Shown here: positions 31,840-44,399 of the stretch, piece after piece
How positions within the stretch are numbered: position 1 is the first letter of the stretch
Layout: each line of letters starts with the position of its first letter
From: Diadema setosum
Taxonomy: Eukaryota > Echinodermata > Echinoidea > Diadematoida > Diadematidae
NCBI RefSeq assembly: GCF_964275005.1
Contig: NC_092688.1
Span: 48,539,748-48,603,747, forward strand
DNA length: 64,000 bases
Reading direction: 5' to 3'
Program-made: the position numbers and the translations under genes
The notes under the pieces: generated by a model
What the model saw: the letters and a program-made list of their open reading frames with translations, nothing else
The model's database searches: none
Told to the model about the DNA's origin: nothing

Positions 31840-34327
31840 ATGATGCAGAGCCCAGAGGGTGAGGTAGTGGTAGTCACTGGTGGATCTGGATTCCTTGGTC
31901 AGCACATTGTGAAACAGATCTTGGAACAGGGAGAGTTTCTGGTTCGGGAAGTCCGCACCTTTGACCTGAAACCTTTCCACTGGTGTCCAGAGTTACAGGG
32001 TAATTTTTTTTTTTTTTTTTTTTAAATTTAATTTAAGGTATAAAGGTGGCCTACATTGTCAATTAAAAACCAGATTGACATTTTCTTTCGTAACTTTTGT
32101 CAGCACTCTTTTTTTCTGTAGAAAGTCAATATTTCAAGAAAAGATTTTTCACTTTGACTCAGTTTTGTAGTCTGTGTGAGTTATAATGATTATTTTTATT
32201 GCATCCTTGTATAAAAATTACATTATATAGTTCTCGGTGTGATCAAAATTAAACACCAGATGTAATCCTCTTGACAATTGTGTATCAGAATTCATCCTAT
32301 CATATGATGACTTCTGATACGCCATTGTGATAGTCTGCTAGGATCTTGTTTTCCAACCGTTATCTGACTTTTGTTGTCCTAACTTTACCCACGGCAGTAG
32401 TGAAGCCTGGTGCTACATTGAGCCATGTGCAAGGAGACTTGTTAGCCCTGGATGAAGTCAGGAAAGTTTGCCGTGATGCTACTGTCGTCATTCATACTGC
32501 AGGCTATATTGATGTCTCACCCATACCTGATGCTGAGCTTCTACGGGCCAGCAATATTCAAGGTAAAGGGAAACGCTCATTTGAAATTGACCACATACCT
32601 TGGTCTGAATCTCATATTAGTATCAGCTGTCTGCTGTAACACAATTCAGTGATTCTGAGTATGCCATCACATAAGTTTGTAGACCTAAGGGCCTGTTTTG
32701 TGAAGAGTTAAAATTGATTATAAAGTCAATTTCTATGATAAGTCTATGGCAGCTTGTGTGTTAAGGAACTTTGAAATCGATTTTATCTTTTGATAAAACA
32801 GGGCCCTGGTTCTGTCACGCAAGATATGCACTTGTTTAAAAGCAATATTATTTATATTTAAACCAAATATTTAGTGATTATGGCGAGCATGCAAAGCTTT
32901 TAATGGGTATTAAAATCAAAAGTGTACAAAAAGTAAAATACATTTTGCATCATATTGTTACTAGGCTGGTTGCAGTAAACCAATAAAGTACATGCCTGCT
33001 CAAGATTTTATATCCCTACACTGGAAATCAGTCACTTCATACTACTCTACTCTCTCACTGATGCACTGTGATTATGAAATTATACAAAATGGATTTTTAG
33101 AAGCCCCCTCCCCACTTGACTGTGTACATACAAACTTTGATATTTAAACATATTGATTTATACTGTATAGAAGGCTTTGTGTGGTTCCAATGCTCAAAGG
33201 TAGTAAAATATTTGTAATAATTTTACTGCAAGAGAGAGAGAGAAAAAAAAGAACCACACCCAGATGAGCTGGGTCATGATGAAGGTATCTTAATAGAGAG
33301 AGAAAGACAGCCCAAGGTGTGTCCATCTACTGGAGCTCTCAATTCTCAATTTGTTTGTTTGTTTGTATGTTTGTTTTTTCTAGGACTCTGTGTATGGAAG
33401 ATGTAGTGTAAAAAAAAAAAAAGCATTCAGAGACCTTTTCTTCTGGAATCCTCCAAATTGATCTGTGACGGTGTTTATGCTGTTTTTGCGTTACTCAATC
33501 ATGTGAATGTTATCAAGTGGGTGTAAAGTTCATTTCATTTTCCTACAGGATCTGAGAATGTCCTTCAGGCGTGTATTGATAACAACATAGAGTACCTCAT
33601 CTATACCAGCACTGTGGATGTTGTTATTGGTCAGGAGCCAATAGAGAGTGGCACTGAGACAACTTTAGGCATCCCTCCACATCACCACTTTGGCTTGTAT
33701 GCAACCACCAAATATGAAGCAGAGAAACTAGTGTTGAAGGCAAATAACTTGATCTTGCAGAATGGCAAACGACTCCAAACCTGTGCTCTGAGACCAACAC
33801 CTGTATATGGTGAGGCAGATTCCTATAATAGTGGGGTGCTTCAGCAGTGTAGCAAGTATGGCACCATGGTGCGGATGGGCAACAAAGTTTCCCGCTATCA
33901 ATGTACCTATGCAGGCAATGTAGCTTGGGCTCACATCCTGGCTATAAAGGAGCTAATGAGGCCATCTACTGAGGAGCTAGTATCAGGTCAAGCTTTCTTT
34001 GTCACTGATGATACTCCCATTGGTAAGATCAGTGACTTTTTCACACCATTTGTTATAGGTGTTGGAGCCAAGATGTCCACCTTCACCATGCCATACTGGT
34101 TTCTCTACATTCTGGCAACTCTGGTTGAAATTGTGGCATGGTTGTTACAACCTTTCTTGAGACTGAAGCTCTTTTTCACTACAACTACAGTATCCTATGT
34201 TCATGGAGTTTACTACTTTAGCTATGAAGGAGCCCATAGATGCTTAGGCTATGAACCGCTCTACACATATGATGAAGCAGTGGAAAGAAGCTTGGCATTT
34301 TACAGGAGAGAATGTGGTATATTATGA
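31840..34327 (+). CDS. HSD3B: 3-beta-hydroxysteroid dehydrogenase family enzyme
   Basis: Three coding exons (31840-31999, 32398-32562, 33549-34327), both introns phase 1 with GT/AG ends, give 367 residues; vertebrate HSD3B enzymes have about 370. The start is ATGATG at 31840, ten bases inside an exon that begins at 31830, so a 5' untranslated exon must lie upstream. The protein opens with the Rossmann NAD-binding motif VVVTGGSGFLGQHIV, then VVIHTAGYIDV, YTSTVDVV, and the short-chain-dehydrogenase catalytic pair Y-x-x-x-K in YATTKYEAEK. The family signatures TCALRPTPVYGE, AGNVAWAHILAI, GQAFFVTDDTP and GYEPLYTYDEA follow. A hydrophobic stretch WFLYILATLVEIVAWLL suggests membrane anchoring. The family oxidises and isomerises 3-beta-hydroxy-5-ene steroids with NAD. 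Whether this copy acts on steroid hormones, bile-type sterols or another sterol cannot be told. Confidence 0.92.
32687..32809. mobile_element. Hairpin MITE, family C (gggcctgttttat), copy 1
   Basis: In HSD3B intron 2. The ends gggcctgttttgtgaagagtt and gataaaacagggccc are inverted, and the middle is partly self-complementary. A related copy lies at 46688-46808. Confidence 0.65.
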
Positions 34328-34727
34328 CCTCGGGCCATTGAGGTTCACAAAATGATTTGAATGTATCTGCGAATAGAGGGCCTTAAAGTTTCTTGTATTC
34401 CTCCTTGTATTTCAGTAATTTCTTTCATAATACACATTGCTTTGTGATGAATATCAGGGTATCTAATCACACTTGTTTCACTTTATAACAGTTGTAACTT
34501 CTTGAAAAATGCACCAATTGACTTTAAATATATGCTCAGACGCTGGAGATTGATTTCTAAAAAGAACTGAAGATTAATAATCAAAAAATTCCTCAAAACC
34601 CGTTTAATGCAAAAAAAAAAAAAAAATGTGTTTGGGGTTTCGGGTCCATCTGAATATTGAGACTATCCTTGTTGGGTATTTTTGCCTTGTCAAGGGTTTT
34701 TTTTTTCCCTTGACATCTCTTTCATGC

Positions 34728-34733
34728 AATAAA
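34728..34733 (+). terminator. Candidate HSD3B poly(A) signal
   Basis: AATAAA about 400 nt beyond the HSD3B stop codon, the first perfect signal I found downstream. It would give a short 3' untranslated region. The cleavage site is not visible from sequence. Confidence 0.45.
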
Positions 34734-36040
34734 GACAGCACGATCCTTTTTACTGGAGAAAGTCATGAGGTCACAAGTCATGTTTATGGTAGGAAAGTAA
34801 TGCTGGCTCATTAAGATGACCTTGTGATGTTTTAATTGATGTGGTATATGTTCAGGCAGTTTTGAGTTTTGAGCCATTTTTAAACACTGAGGAGAAAACA
34901 AGGTTTAGCTTTTTTTGTTTTTTTTTCAGCATTTCTAGCAAGGCACAAAATTAGTTCAGCATGTACTGTGTTAACTATAATATGTGATTAATTAGTATTT
35001 CATAAAATGTTATGGCTATGTTCTAATGATGAATGAAAGGGGTATTGATCAGGAATATTTACAAGCATTTTCAGAGAAAAAACCTATTTATCTATCTTTT
35101 ATTTTTTTTTCAATATGTCAGTAGTTTTTGTGTACTTTGACATCCCCAATTAAAATGCTAAATTATGCTAATTTGATTGATAATATTCATTCTTTTTATA
35201 TCAAGTCAAAATTTGTATACTCAACAACAACAGAAAGAAAAAAGACATAACAACAAATTCACCATTTTTTTTTTCTTCATTTCCCCCCTGTTGTTCATTT
35301 GGGTACCCTGATCATGCTGTTGACCTTGTACCATCTCAACCATTTTAATTTGCTAAATGTGTGTATGCCCAAGGGTAATGGTATTAATGAGTGAAAATTA
35401 TTAAGTCACTGTTTATGAGTCACCACTTGTATCATGATTCATTTGATTTAAAATGATGTGCGATTCAGAGTAAGTGATAACCTATTAGAGGCCATACAAA
35501 ATATATGCTAACTATTGGATGCATTGATAGATGTAACATTTATTTTTGATACAATACAGTTATTTGTTTTGCATACAATGCGCACTCCATGATTGGCCAT
35601 TAAGTTGTAAGTGTAGGGCCAGACTGCTACAAATGAAAGTGATGGTGCAAAGATTGTTACTACTTCCATTCCATACTTTTAGTGGATATCTGTACAGTAT
35701 ACTAGTAAAGGCAGTGAAACATGCTTCACAAAGTCATGATTACACACAATTTGATTTGCCTGTACAGGTATGGTAATGCAATCTTTGCACACTCTATGCT
35801 ACTGAATATACATGTAGTCTGTTAATTTCCCAGTCAAGTAGATGTAATGTTATTATCAATCTGTACATAGAGTATTTCAGGATGGGTTGATTACATTCAA
35901 AGCAAAATAATTATATTATTGATGTCAAGGCATGATTTTTCCAACATGTCAGGAACAAAGAGAATATTTTTACCAGGTCACATGAGTTGTAGGATAAAAC
36001 CAGTAGCTTATTCTAAAATGATACATCACAACTTTTTTAT
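34734..36040. other. Intergenic, nothing recognised
   Basis: AT-rich with T and A runs. No exon or repeat structure was recognised. Confidence 0.3.
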
Positions 36041-37021
36041 TATGCCTCTGCAACGAAGTGGCCGGAGGCATTATGTTTTCGGGTCGTCCGTCCGTCCGTA
36101 CGTACGTCCGTCCGTCCCGTTTTGTTTTTGTCGATATCTCAAGAACCGTGTGGTGGTTTTACATCAAACTTGGTATGAGGGTATATCCTTGGGGGATAAT
36201 ACTTTGTGTGGATTTTAGGGTCACAGGGTCAAAGGTCAAAGGTCACAGGTTATTTTGTGAAAAAATGAAATTTCATGTTTTTCTCCATATCTCGCAAATG
36301 GTTCAAGGTATCTTCATGGAACTTAGTAGATATGCTTGTACCGATGGGCAGTGATTATCTAGGGAAGTTGGGGTCATGGGTCAAAGGTCAGGGGGTCAAA
36401 GGTCAAGGTCAACTCCTCAAAATATCACTACTTTCTTAAAATGCAATATGCCTGAAGGTTTTTTCTTTTTTTTTTGAACTTGATGTATGGCATGTATTAC
36501 CCAATATATATTTTTGGGGAAGTTTCTTGCCAAAAGGTCAAAAGTCAAGTGAAAGTGCTAAATTGCACTTTTTTCTCCATATCTCGAAAGTAACTCAAGG
36601 TATCATCATGAAACTTACATATTTATGCATGTTCTACCTAACAGTGATTCTCTTTGGAACTGTGAGGTCAAAGGTCAAAGGCCAGGTTTAGATAATACTA
36701 TTTTCCCATTTGATACTGAAATTATACTTTTTCTCAATACCTTGAAAATTACTCAATGCATAAACTTATAAAAGGGTCAAAAGTCAAGTAAAAATCATCA
36801 GTTCCCCAAATACCTGCACTCTGACATTTTAATCATTCATCCAATTGAACCTAGTTCTAGAAAGTGAACATTCAGCACATTTGTGTCAAACCTGTCATTT
36901 TAATATTTTGCCAATTGTGTGAAACTGTCATCACACATTGTCAAGACATTGTACTATAGACCTATTAGGAGAACCATGCATTATGGCGGAGGCATATCAG
37001 TAGCCGTAGTGATATATCTAG
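36041..37021 (+). mobile_element. AGGTCA-rich repeat, family D, copy 1
   Basis: The left end is a hairpin-forming atgcctctgcaacgaagtgg...ggaggcattatg, then gtccgtccgtacgt repeats. The body has many aggtcaaaggtca words. The right end reads cattatggcggaggcat, a weak hairpin, then CTAG before a T run. A right-end hairpin followed by CTAG|T resembles a Helitron 3' end, but the left end does not start with TC. No coding region. Copies: 40381-41711 (plus) and 53841-55150 (minus). Confidence 0.7.
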
Positions 37022-37171
37022 TTTTTTGTATTTTTATTTTTTAGTTGTGATCAGCATGTATCTGAGTGGAGTACTGTTCCTCAATGTATGTTTAATATAA
37101 AAAAAAAATGATAGAAGAAATTAGTGATAAGGCAGAGGCATTGAAGTCAGCATGATAAAACTTGGTTTTAA

Positions 37172-37942
37172 CCCTATTCTAACTGGGCTATTTGAGACCA
37201 AGTTTTTACTGAGGGGGGGTCAATTTGACCCCCCCTTCAGATCTCGGCCGCCGATCACGCGATCGCCGCGAAATTTTGCCTGAAGATAGAGCTGGATGTC
37301 AACTACAAGATTACATCGTCATACAATAGAAAAATATTGCCTTTCTATTTTTAATAAATTAATTATGCAAATTTGTGCATGAAATCATATTTTCACCTAT
37401 AACTCCATTAAAAAGACTGCAGGATTGCTAAATTTTTGTGTCAGTATTCTTCAAGACACATCAAACAATTTCTGTGTAAAAAAATAGCTCAATTGAAATG
37501 AATTTCTTTTGTTTTTTATTGTTTTGTTAATTTCTTATGTATTTTATTGTTTTTTAAACCTTTTGTTTTCCATTGTTTTTTTTGTCAAAACTTGTTGCAG
37601 GCACTTTTTCAGGCTTATCTACACTAGAATTGATGAATTTCAATGGTTAAAAGTTGAAATAATCTAATTTATATCAATTTAACCAAAAAACACAATTTGC
37701 ATTGGATTTGCATACGATATCATGAATTTGAGCTGTTTTTTGGTTGACATGCATATGCAAAACATTACGTAACTTCAAAACGGTGTACCCGGACGTCGCA
37801 AATTTGGTCTCAAAATATGCGGGAGACTTCAATGAAAAAAGTCGTGAAACGACGCGGCAAAAGCTTTGCGCGTTGTGAAATCGTGGCGCGAAACGTCGAG
37901 GGGGGGGGTCAATTTGACCCCCCCCCCCCAGTTAGAATAGGG
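37172..37942. mobile_element. TTAA-flanked TIR element, family E, copy 1
   Basis: TTAA (37168-37171) then CCCTATTCTAACTGGG pairs with CCCAGTTAGAATAGGG then TTAA (37943-37946). Near each end lies a palindromic block of G, tcaatttga, and C. The middle is AT-rich and non-coding. TTAA borders suggest piggyBac- or Kolobok-type mobilisation. A second copy with its own TTAA lies at 56599-57371. Confidence 0.85.
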
Positions 37943-37946
37943 TTAA

Positions 37947-39007
37947 AGAACTTGGATACAAGAAAAACTTCTTATAACAAGGTACTTTTGCAGTGTCCAA
38001 ACTCTTTATATTTCTTTTTGTTTTGTTTTTATTGTTCATATATTTCTTTGTTGTAGTACCCAGATGTATTGACAAAACCTGATATTATTTGTTGTGATTC
38101 ATAGGTCCTCATTATAATGAGGTTCATTTATACACACAATTCTCTACATGACAAAATATTGTTCTACCTCACTCTCTTGAGACATATAATGCACAACCTC
38201 GTATCACTGGCTACTCTCTAAGTTGAAGTGTAAATCTGTTTTTGCAAAGCCCATCTAATCTTTCAGTTAATGATGTCAACCTCCGTAACCACTTCATTTC
38301 TGGTATCTTTAGAGATGATAAGTATAATTAAAATGTACATAGGACTTTGTGGTGTTCCTCATGTACATATGTACTATGATTTGCCTACATGTACTATGAT
38401 AGCAGCAGGAAATAATGTTATCAGATTGAAGTGGGTCTGGTAACATATCGTGTATTGGCGGTCTCCTATAGCAAGTCTGCATGCATTGACCAAGGTCCTG
38501 ATGTGTTTTATTCAAGAGGTAATATAATGAAATTGTCCAGTGTGTTCAAAGTGCATCCCTGAAACTGGTACTTACCAGGCCATCTCTAGTGAGAACAATC
38601 ATCTACAGGTACCCTAACATTACCTGCTTCTCAAGGATGCACAAATTTGTGTGAGCATTGTCATAGACAACCTACAGGCAGTATTATAGGGCCATTTAGC
38701 AGGGTTGGGAATGCATGATCATCAATTAAGGTACTTTCTGTTTCCAGGGGGAATACTAACAGATACGAGAGAATTTCTGAAAACTTCTCTCCAGTAAAGA
38801 ACTCTATAATATGAGATCGAGTTTGACTGCAGCATGGAAAGTATCCTGTACCGAAATGCTTCATGGAAAAATTCTGGTTAAGGTCAGTCACATAGATCTC
38901 CAATGATCAGGATTCAACATATGAACTATGAGAATCCAAAATTCAGTTCTATTCATTTCTCTTTGCTTTGATAAATCAGAATACCCTCACTCAAGTTAGA
39001 TACCTAA
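37947..39007. other. Intergenic, nothing recognised
   Basis: AT-rich, with one (tacat) rich patch near 38360-38400. No exon recognised. Confidence 0.3.
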
Positions 39008-39099
39008 ATGAGATATGTGCCAATACTGCACCTTGTTTTGAAAAATGTCCTAAATGTGATACTATGTGACATCTGTCCTATCTATATAATTATGTACAT

Positions 39100-39330
39100 A
39101 TACGTACCTAAATTGAATATATCTGTTCCCCTGTATACATTCAGTCACATAGCCTGTATGTCATGTCTACGCGTGTCTACTAGTCACAGAATTGAGTGTA
39201 CAATGCTGGGTATTCCATTTTTGTTGAATAAACTCCCACAAGACATTTGTTATCTGTCCTCTCCTAGTAACTTTTAGATTTCCCATAAAACCTGGTTATT
39301 GAGACAAGCAGTTTTGTAAATGTTTCCTTC
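39100..39330 (+). pseudogene. Possible LINE C-terminal scrap
   Basis: A plus-strand frame ends LLNKLPQDICYLSSPSNF, close to the 'W-N-x-L-P-x-x-I ... S-x-x-x-F' pattern at the C-terminus of CR1/L2-type polymerases. The part upstream is not recognisable. Weak evidence. Confidence 0.3.
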
Positions 39331-39415
39331 TTCCCTCTTCTCATATCCCTCTTCATATTTTCTATCTTCCTTTCTCTGTGCCATCAGCATTTATTCATGA
39401 TGGATACCAGCACAT

Positions 39416-39678
39416 TACAAGTGAAGAGTTTGTTTGCAAAAACCGATAAGTCCGTATTTGCCGAATGGAGATATTTGCGATTAAAGGTCAAGAAAAATAA
39501 AGAGAATAATAAGAAAATGTTTGCTTCTTTTGACCATAACTTAAGAAATATACCTGTATATGTAGTGACCAATATATCATTTAAAAGGTATTATTTTGTA
39601 CTTTATGACAGAGATCGTACTTCAAAATCTTCAAAAATGGACTTATCGGTTTTCGCAAACAAACCCTTCAAGTGTTCA
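39416..39678. mobile_element. TIR MITE (gtttgtttgcaaaaaccgat)
   Basis: About 45 bp at each end are inverted: left acaagtgaagagtttgtttg and aaaaccgataagtcc; right ggacttatcggttttcgc and aaacaaacccttcaagtgt. Short, AT-rich, non-coding middle. Confidence 0.8.
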
Positions 39679-39859
39679 TATTATTAGCATGCCCAGGTGT
39701 CTGTAACTTGACATGCTTTCTCAACAGGATTGGGATATCATTGTAAGTCTAATGTAGGCAGCCCACTCCTGTTTAACAATGTGTCTCAGCCCAACTCAGG
39801 GAACCATGGTAACACAGGGCATTCCAGCAAGGACTCCAAAACTACTTCCCCCCCCCCCC

Positions 39860-40090
39860 CCAGTCTGGTGGCCCATTTGGGCCACTAAATCTTTTAATTT
39901 TACATTTTTGTTTCCCGAAAAAGAAGTGTATTAGCCTGAAATACATGTAAAAGGATACCCTGTACATAATAATCTGTTTTGAATCTTATCTGCCTGATTA
40001 GGACACCAGAAGATACATTTTTGGAGAATTTGGTGACCCAACATCAATTCTTAGTGGCCCTGGGCCATCACTAATGTCAAGCCATGCATT
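39860..40090. repeat. Dispersed repeat (gggccactaaa), copy 1
   Basis: tttgggccactaaatctttt...atcaattcttagtggccctgggcc. A diverged copy lies at 46170-46355, in the same orientation. Ends are partly inverted (gtggccca, tgggccac). Confidence 0.5.
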
Positions 40091-40380
40091 GGGTAACCTC
40101 TCTTCAATTGTAGTTAGTTTATAGACATATCTGCCAATTAGTAATCACATCACAATTTAGTTTAATTTTCTTTTTTCCTTTTCAATACATTTCACTCAAA
40201 ACAGGGGTAGTATAAATACAGCAATTTGCCATAGTGGCTTGCAGTCAAGCACGAGTGAATTGATAGTCCCTATTAAAATGCATGAATCAGCTTGGGGCTA
40301 ATCTCTGCACCATTATCATTAGTACCACATACACTGTATTCTGTTTTCAAGTGTTTTTGTTGTTAGTCCTCTGATTTTTT

Positions 40381-41711
40381 ATGCCTCCGCCACGAAGTGG
40401 TGCCGGAAGCATTATGTTTTCGGGTTGTCCGTCCGTCCGTACGTACGTCCGTACGTCCGTCCGCTTTCGTTTACGCGATAACTTGAGTAATATTTACTGG
40501 AATTTTACCAAACTTGGTCCAAGTATGAAGTATGATGGGGCAACGATTTGATAAGATTTTGGGTGAAATCGGCTGAAGGTCAAAGGTCAAAGGTCAAGGT
40601 CAAATCATGAAATTGTATCCGTTTAAGCGATAACTCAAGACTGTATGGAGCAAATTTCACCAAACTTTGTTGGAGGATGATGTATGATGGGACAATTACT
40701 TGATTAGTTTTTCAGTGAAATCGGACAGAGGTCAAAGGTCAAAGATCAAGGTCAAATCCTAAAATTTATCTGTTTATGTGATAACTCAAAACTGGATGAA
40801 GCAGCTTTCACCAAACTTGGTCCAAGGATGATGTATGATGGGACAATTAGTTGAGTAGATTCTAGTGACATTGACAAGAGGTCAAAGGTCAAAAGGTCAA
40901 GGTCAAATGCTAAAAATGTTGCTATTTCCCCCATATCTATGCAATGCCCGCAGTTATTTTCTTGAAACTTAGTGTAGACATGTACCACTGCGTAAGGATT
41001 CTCCAGAGAGAGTTTCATGTTATAAGGTCAAAGGTCAAAAGGTCAAAGGTTAGGTGAAAATGTTGCAATATCACTTTTCTCGCAAATGGTTCAATGTATC
41101 TTCATGGAACATGGTACATATGCATGTACTGACTGGCAGGGATTATCTAGGGAATTTAGGGGTCGTGGGTCAATAGTCAGGGCTTCAAAGGTCAAGGTCA
41201 ACTCCTCAAAATGTTACTACTGTATTTCCCTCATACATGTATACTAGTATATGCAATGATTGCATTATTAGTTTTAAAAGTGTTTAATATATGTACATGT
41301 ATTACTTGATGGAGATTCTCTTGGAAATTTCCAGCCAGAAGGTCAAAGGTCAAAGGTTAAGGGTCAAAGGTCAGGTTTAAATGAAAAAAAATATTTTGTA
41401 CTGTAATTACACTCTTTCTTCATACCTTGAAAATTATACTCAATGCATAAACCTATAATAAGGTCGGTCAGAAGTCAAGTAAAAATGTTCAATTCCCCAA
41501 ATATGTGTACCTGCACTCTTTAATAGACAATTATAGCAAACCCAGTTCGTGGAAAGTGAACATTCAAGATATTTCTGACAAATCTGTTATTTCGATATTT
41601 TGCCAGTTATGTGAAACTGTCATCACACATTGTCAAGACATTGTACTATACACCTATTGGGAGAATCATGCATTATGGCGGAGGCATCAGTCGCCGTAGC
41701 GACATTTCTAG
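40381..41711 (+). mobile_element. AGGTCA-rich repeat, family D, copy 2
   Basis: The fullest plus-strand copy. The left hairpin atgcctccgccacgaagtgg leads to gtccgtacgt repeats, then blocks each ending in one or more aggtcaaaggtcaa runs. The right end is gcattatggcggaggcatca, the hairpin gtcgccgtagcgac, then atttCTAG|T. Non-coding. Confidence 0.75.
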
Positions 41712-42640
41712 TTTAATCATTCAATCTTGTGCTCAGATGCAAATTGTTTCATAGGCCCCACTTCAGTGTTTGCTGTAGGAACATGTACTCACAATTGTGA
41801 GATGCTGGATATGTATGTATTCCATGTGTCTACAATGGTTTCTATTCATTACAAGCTAAAGCATGGACTTTGTGATAAAGCCATGACTGTTTCCTTCAAT
41901 AACAATGGGGAATAATAAGCTTGCCTGCCATTACTAGTGTGATTGTTTCAGACTTTGCACTTTTCTGATGTTAACACAATATAATCAGTCTTTCAATCTT
42001 ACATTCCTTTTAGTTTTAGTGGCTGTGATTTTTCTATTGTCAGTTCTGTCAGAATCATGACAAATCAATTTAAAAAAAAAAATCTGTTATAGTGAATGCA
42101 AGAATTAGTTATGATGCAATAAAATATGTGTGCATAGAATATTTTGACCACTTGCCATGTGTTTAGTTTCATGGAAACACTGATATACATTGTAGTATTG
42201 TTTGGTCTCAACAAGCAGTGTCCTCTGTTGTGTACTGATGACAGAATATTATTTTTGTACCGTGATAATGTATGTGTATGCACTCCGTGCGAGTGTCCAA
42301 GTTGAAATAGCAATGATGTACAAAGTTGATTGAATGTCTTTAAGACCAGTCACGTAAAAAGGCTTAAAAAAACAAAACAAAACAAAACAAAATGGAATCA
42401 TTCATAAGTTGTCACTCTGTTTCAGTCATCTTGGTAATTGAATGAGAATACAGTGTACTTCAATAAATAAACCCAAACAAACAACAACAACCAGAACAAA
42501 AACCTGGACCTGACATGAATGGTCTAAAAAAAAAAAAAAAAAACATATGTTAATAAAGTACTGAAAACACACAAACAAGATGCAGTGGAAGTCTGAAATT
42601 TTGTACAGCCAGTTGATGCTTTTTGACTCTGTGAGAGCCA
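41712..42640. other. Intergenic, nothing recognised
   Basis: AT-rich; a short aaaac repeat near 42368 and a poly-A run near 42525. No exon recognised. Confidence 0.3.
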
Positions 42641-42645
42641 TGTTA

Positions 42646-42930
42646 AGCTACGGTCACAAAGGTTCATACGAACAATGCTTTCGTACGAATGTCACTGTTC
42701 GTACGAATTCTGAAGTTCGTACGGCCACCTTACGAAGAGAGGGTTTCGTACAAATTAAGTTTAAAAAAAAAAAAATCTTGCACAAGACCATCGACCAAGC
42801 TACGAACTTATACGAACGGTCTATGAAGTTCTACAAACGCTGGTTTCGTACGGCCTTCTTAAGAAGATCTTACGAAATTGTCTAAAAATTGTTCGTACGG
42901 CGTTCGTAGCAGTTCTGACTGGTATTTGTG
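42646..42930. mobile_element. TTCGTACGAA-rich TIR element
   Basis: The outer ends pair (ggtcacaaaggt and acctatttgtgacc-like). The interior repeats the palindromic word ttcgtacgaa and its halves gtacgaa and ttcgtac many times. Non-coding. Confidence 0.6.
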
Positions 42931-43424
42931 ACCAAGCCATACTGTGATGACTTTTGAACATACATATCAAATGTATGTAGAAATGTTATTAATCATGATG
43001 TTTGCCGAGTACCATGTTATCAAAATTGTTTGTATGACTATGTATCCAAGGTTAAAGTCACATTATCTCTTTGGATTCAGAAAACACTTAAAGTGCTTCT
43101 CTGTTAGGTTCTTGCACAAATGGCACCTGCTGGGTGTACATCGACTGCAAAATTTCTTGGTTTGTATGTGGTGCACTTTGATTTTATTTTCTGATGTCAT
43201 TTCCTACAGATCCATTAAAGTCAGTTGTGCAGAGAAAGAATGAATGTAGTCTCATGACTGTCCAAATACCTAAATGGGAAATCTGTTCAAGCAATTTCTA
43301 AAACTTCTTTCAGCTTGAATTAGATTTCATTTAACCTGATATAATACTGGTACATCTTACATAAATTATTTTTGAGAAAAAATGTGTGCTATCATCTCAT
43401 ACCAGTAACAGTCAAACATGTGTA

Positions 43425-43870
43425 CATCAGGGATGTCAAGTTCAAAACATTTTTATGAGTGAGATTTTCGTGATTCGGCATCTCGGCTGGCGAATGTGCG
43501 CGCGAGCGATGGTGTGGGAGGGGTTTTCTCCCCAGTGGCCTCCCACGGTAGGGAGCTTTATCAATTTTTAGATCTTAATGGTGCGATCAGGTGCATACTT
43601 AAGTGACTATATCTACTTATTTTTGAATACAAAAGGAAAATATACCTTCAATTGCAACTATCACTTTAATATTTTGAGCTATGCTCATTATTATAGGCCC
43701 AAGTTGCAGACTTCGCCCGATGCGTGAGAAAAATGGGTGCCATGCGTGAGATCGTGAGACGGCCCCTAAATGCTTGAGTCTCACGCAGAATGCGTGAGAC
43801 TTGGTAGCTCTGGTGTACATGTAGTCAGATTCAGCAGGGGGGGCGAGTTTTCTCTCGCCTCCCTGGATTC
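43425..43870. repeat. Dispersed repeat with gcgtgaga motifs
   Basis: Distinct GC-richer block. The words gcgtgaga, gtctcacgc and cccggatgcgtgag-like occur repeatedly between 43710 and 43800, and tggcctcccacggtagg lies near 43540. Repeat status is inferred from structure, as no second copy was seen here. Confidence 0.35.
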
Positions 43871-44399
43871 AGAGTACACTTTGAAATTGTACATTGTATA
43901 ATGTATGTGACTGTCATTAAAGATTTGAATGACAAACAGGTTTTGAAACAGGATCAACTGTGATACATACAACCATGGTTTAGGGATTGGTATTTCAAAG
44001 ATCAAGTGGTTGCCAAGTACAGGAGACAGAACATGATACTTGATGGTCAAATGAGGGGATGGTCAAGACAAGGATAATCTGTCGACACTGTACACCTTTC
44101 TCCTCTCACCATCTTGACAGGAATTTATTAATCAACCTCACATAAATGCTTTGCATATGACTTGCTTGTGAGAGTGAGTGACAGATTTTGTGCATGTGTT
44201 GTGTAAGATAAATGAGTTCATGAGAGATCAGTCATTTTGTAATTGTTATTTGTAGGCTCTTGCCTATTGCAATCTTGGATTGTGGTGAAGAAAGCAAGTT
44301 ATTTGAGCTATAAATTGAGATGAACTTGACACACCTGAGGCCTGTACCTTGAATGAGATAGTCAAGTTCTCATGTAAGACAAGGAAAAGTAGAAATTAC

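Noticed and set aside
43386-44050. Possible exons on either strand
   Set aside because: The frames follow the gcgtgaga-rich repeat and have no splice context.
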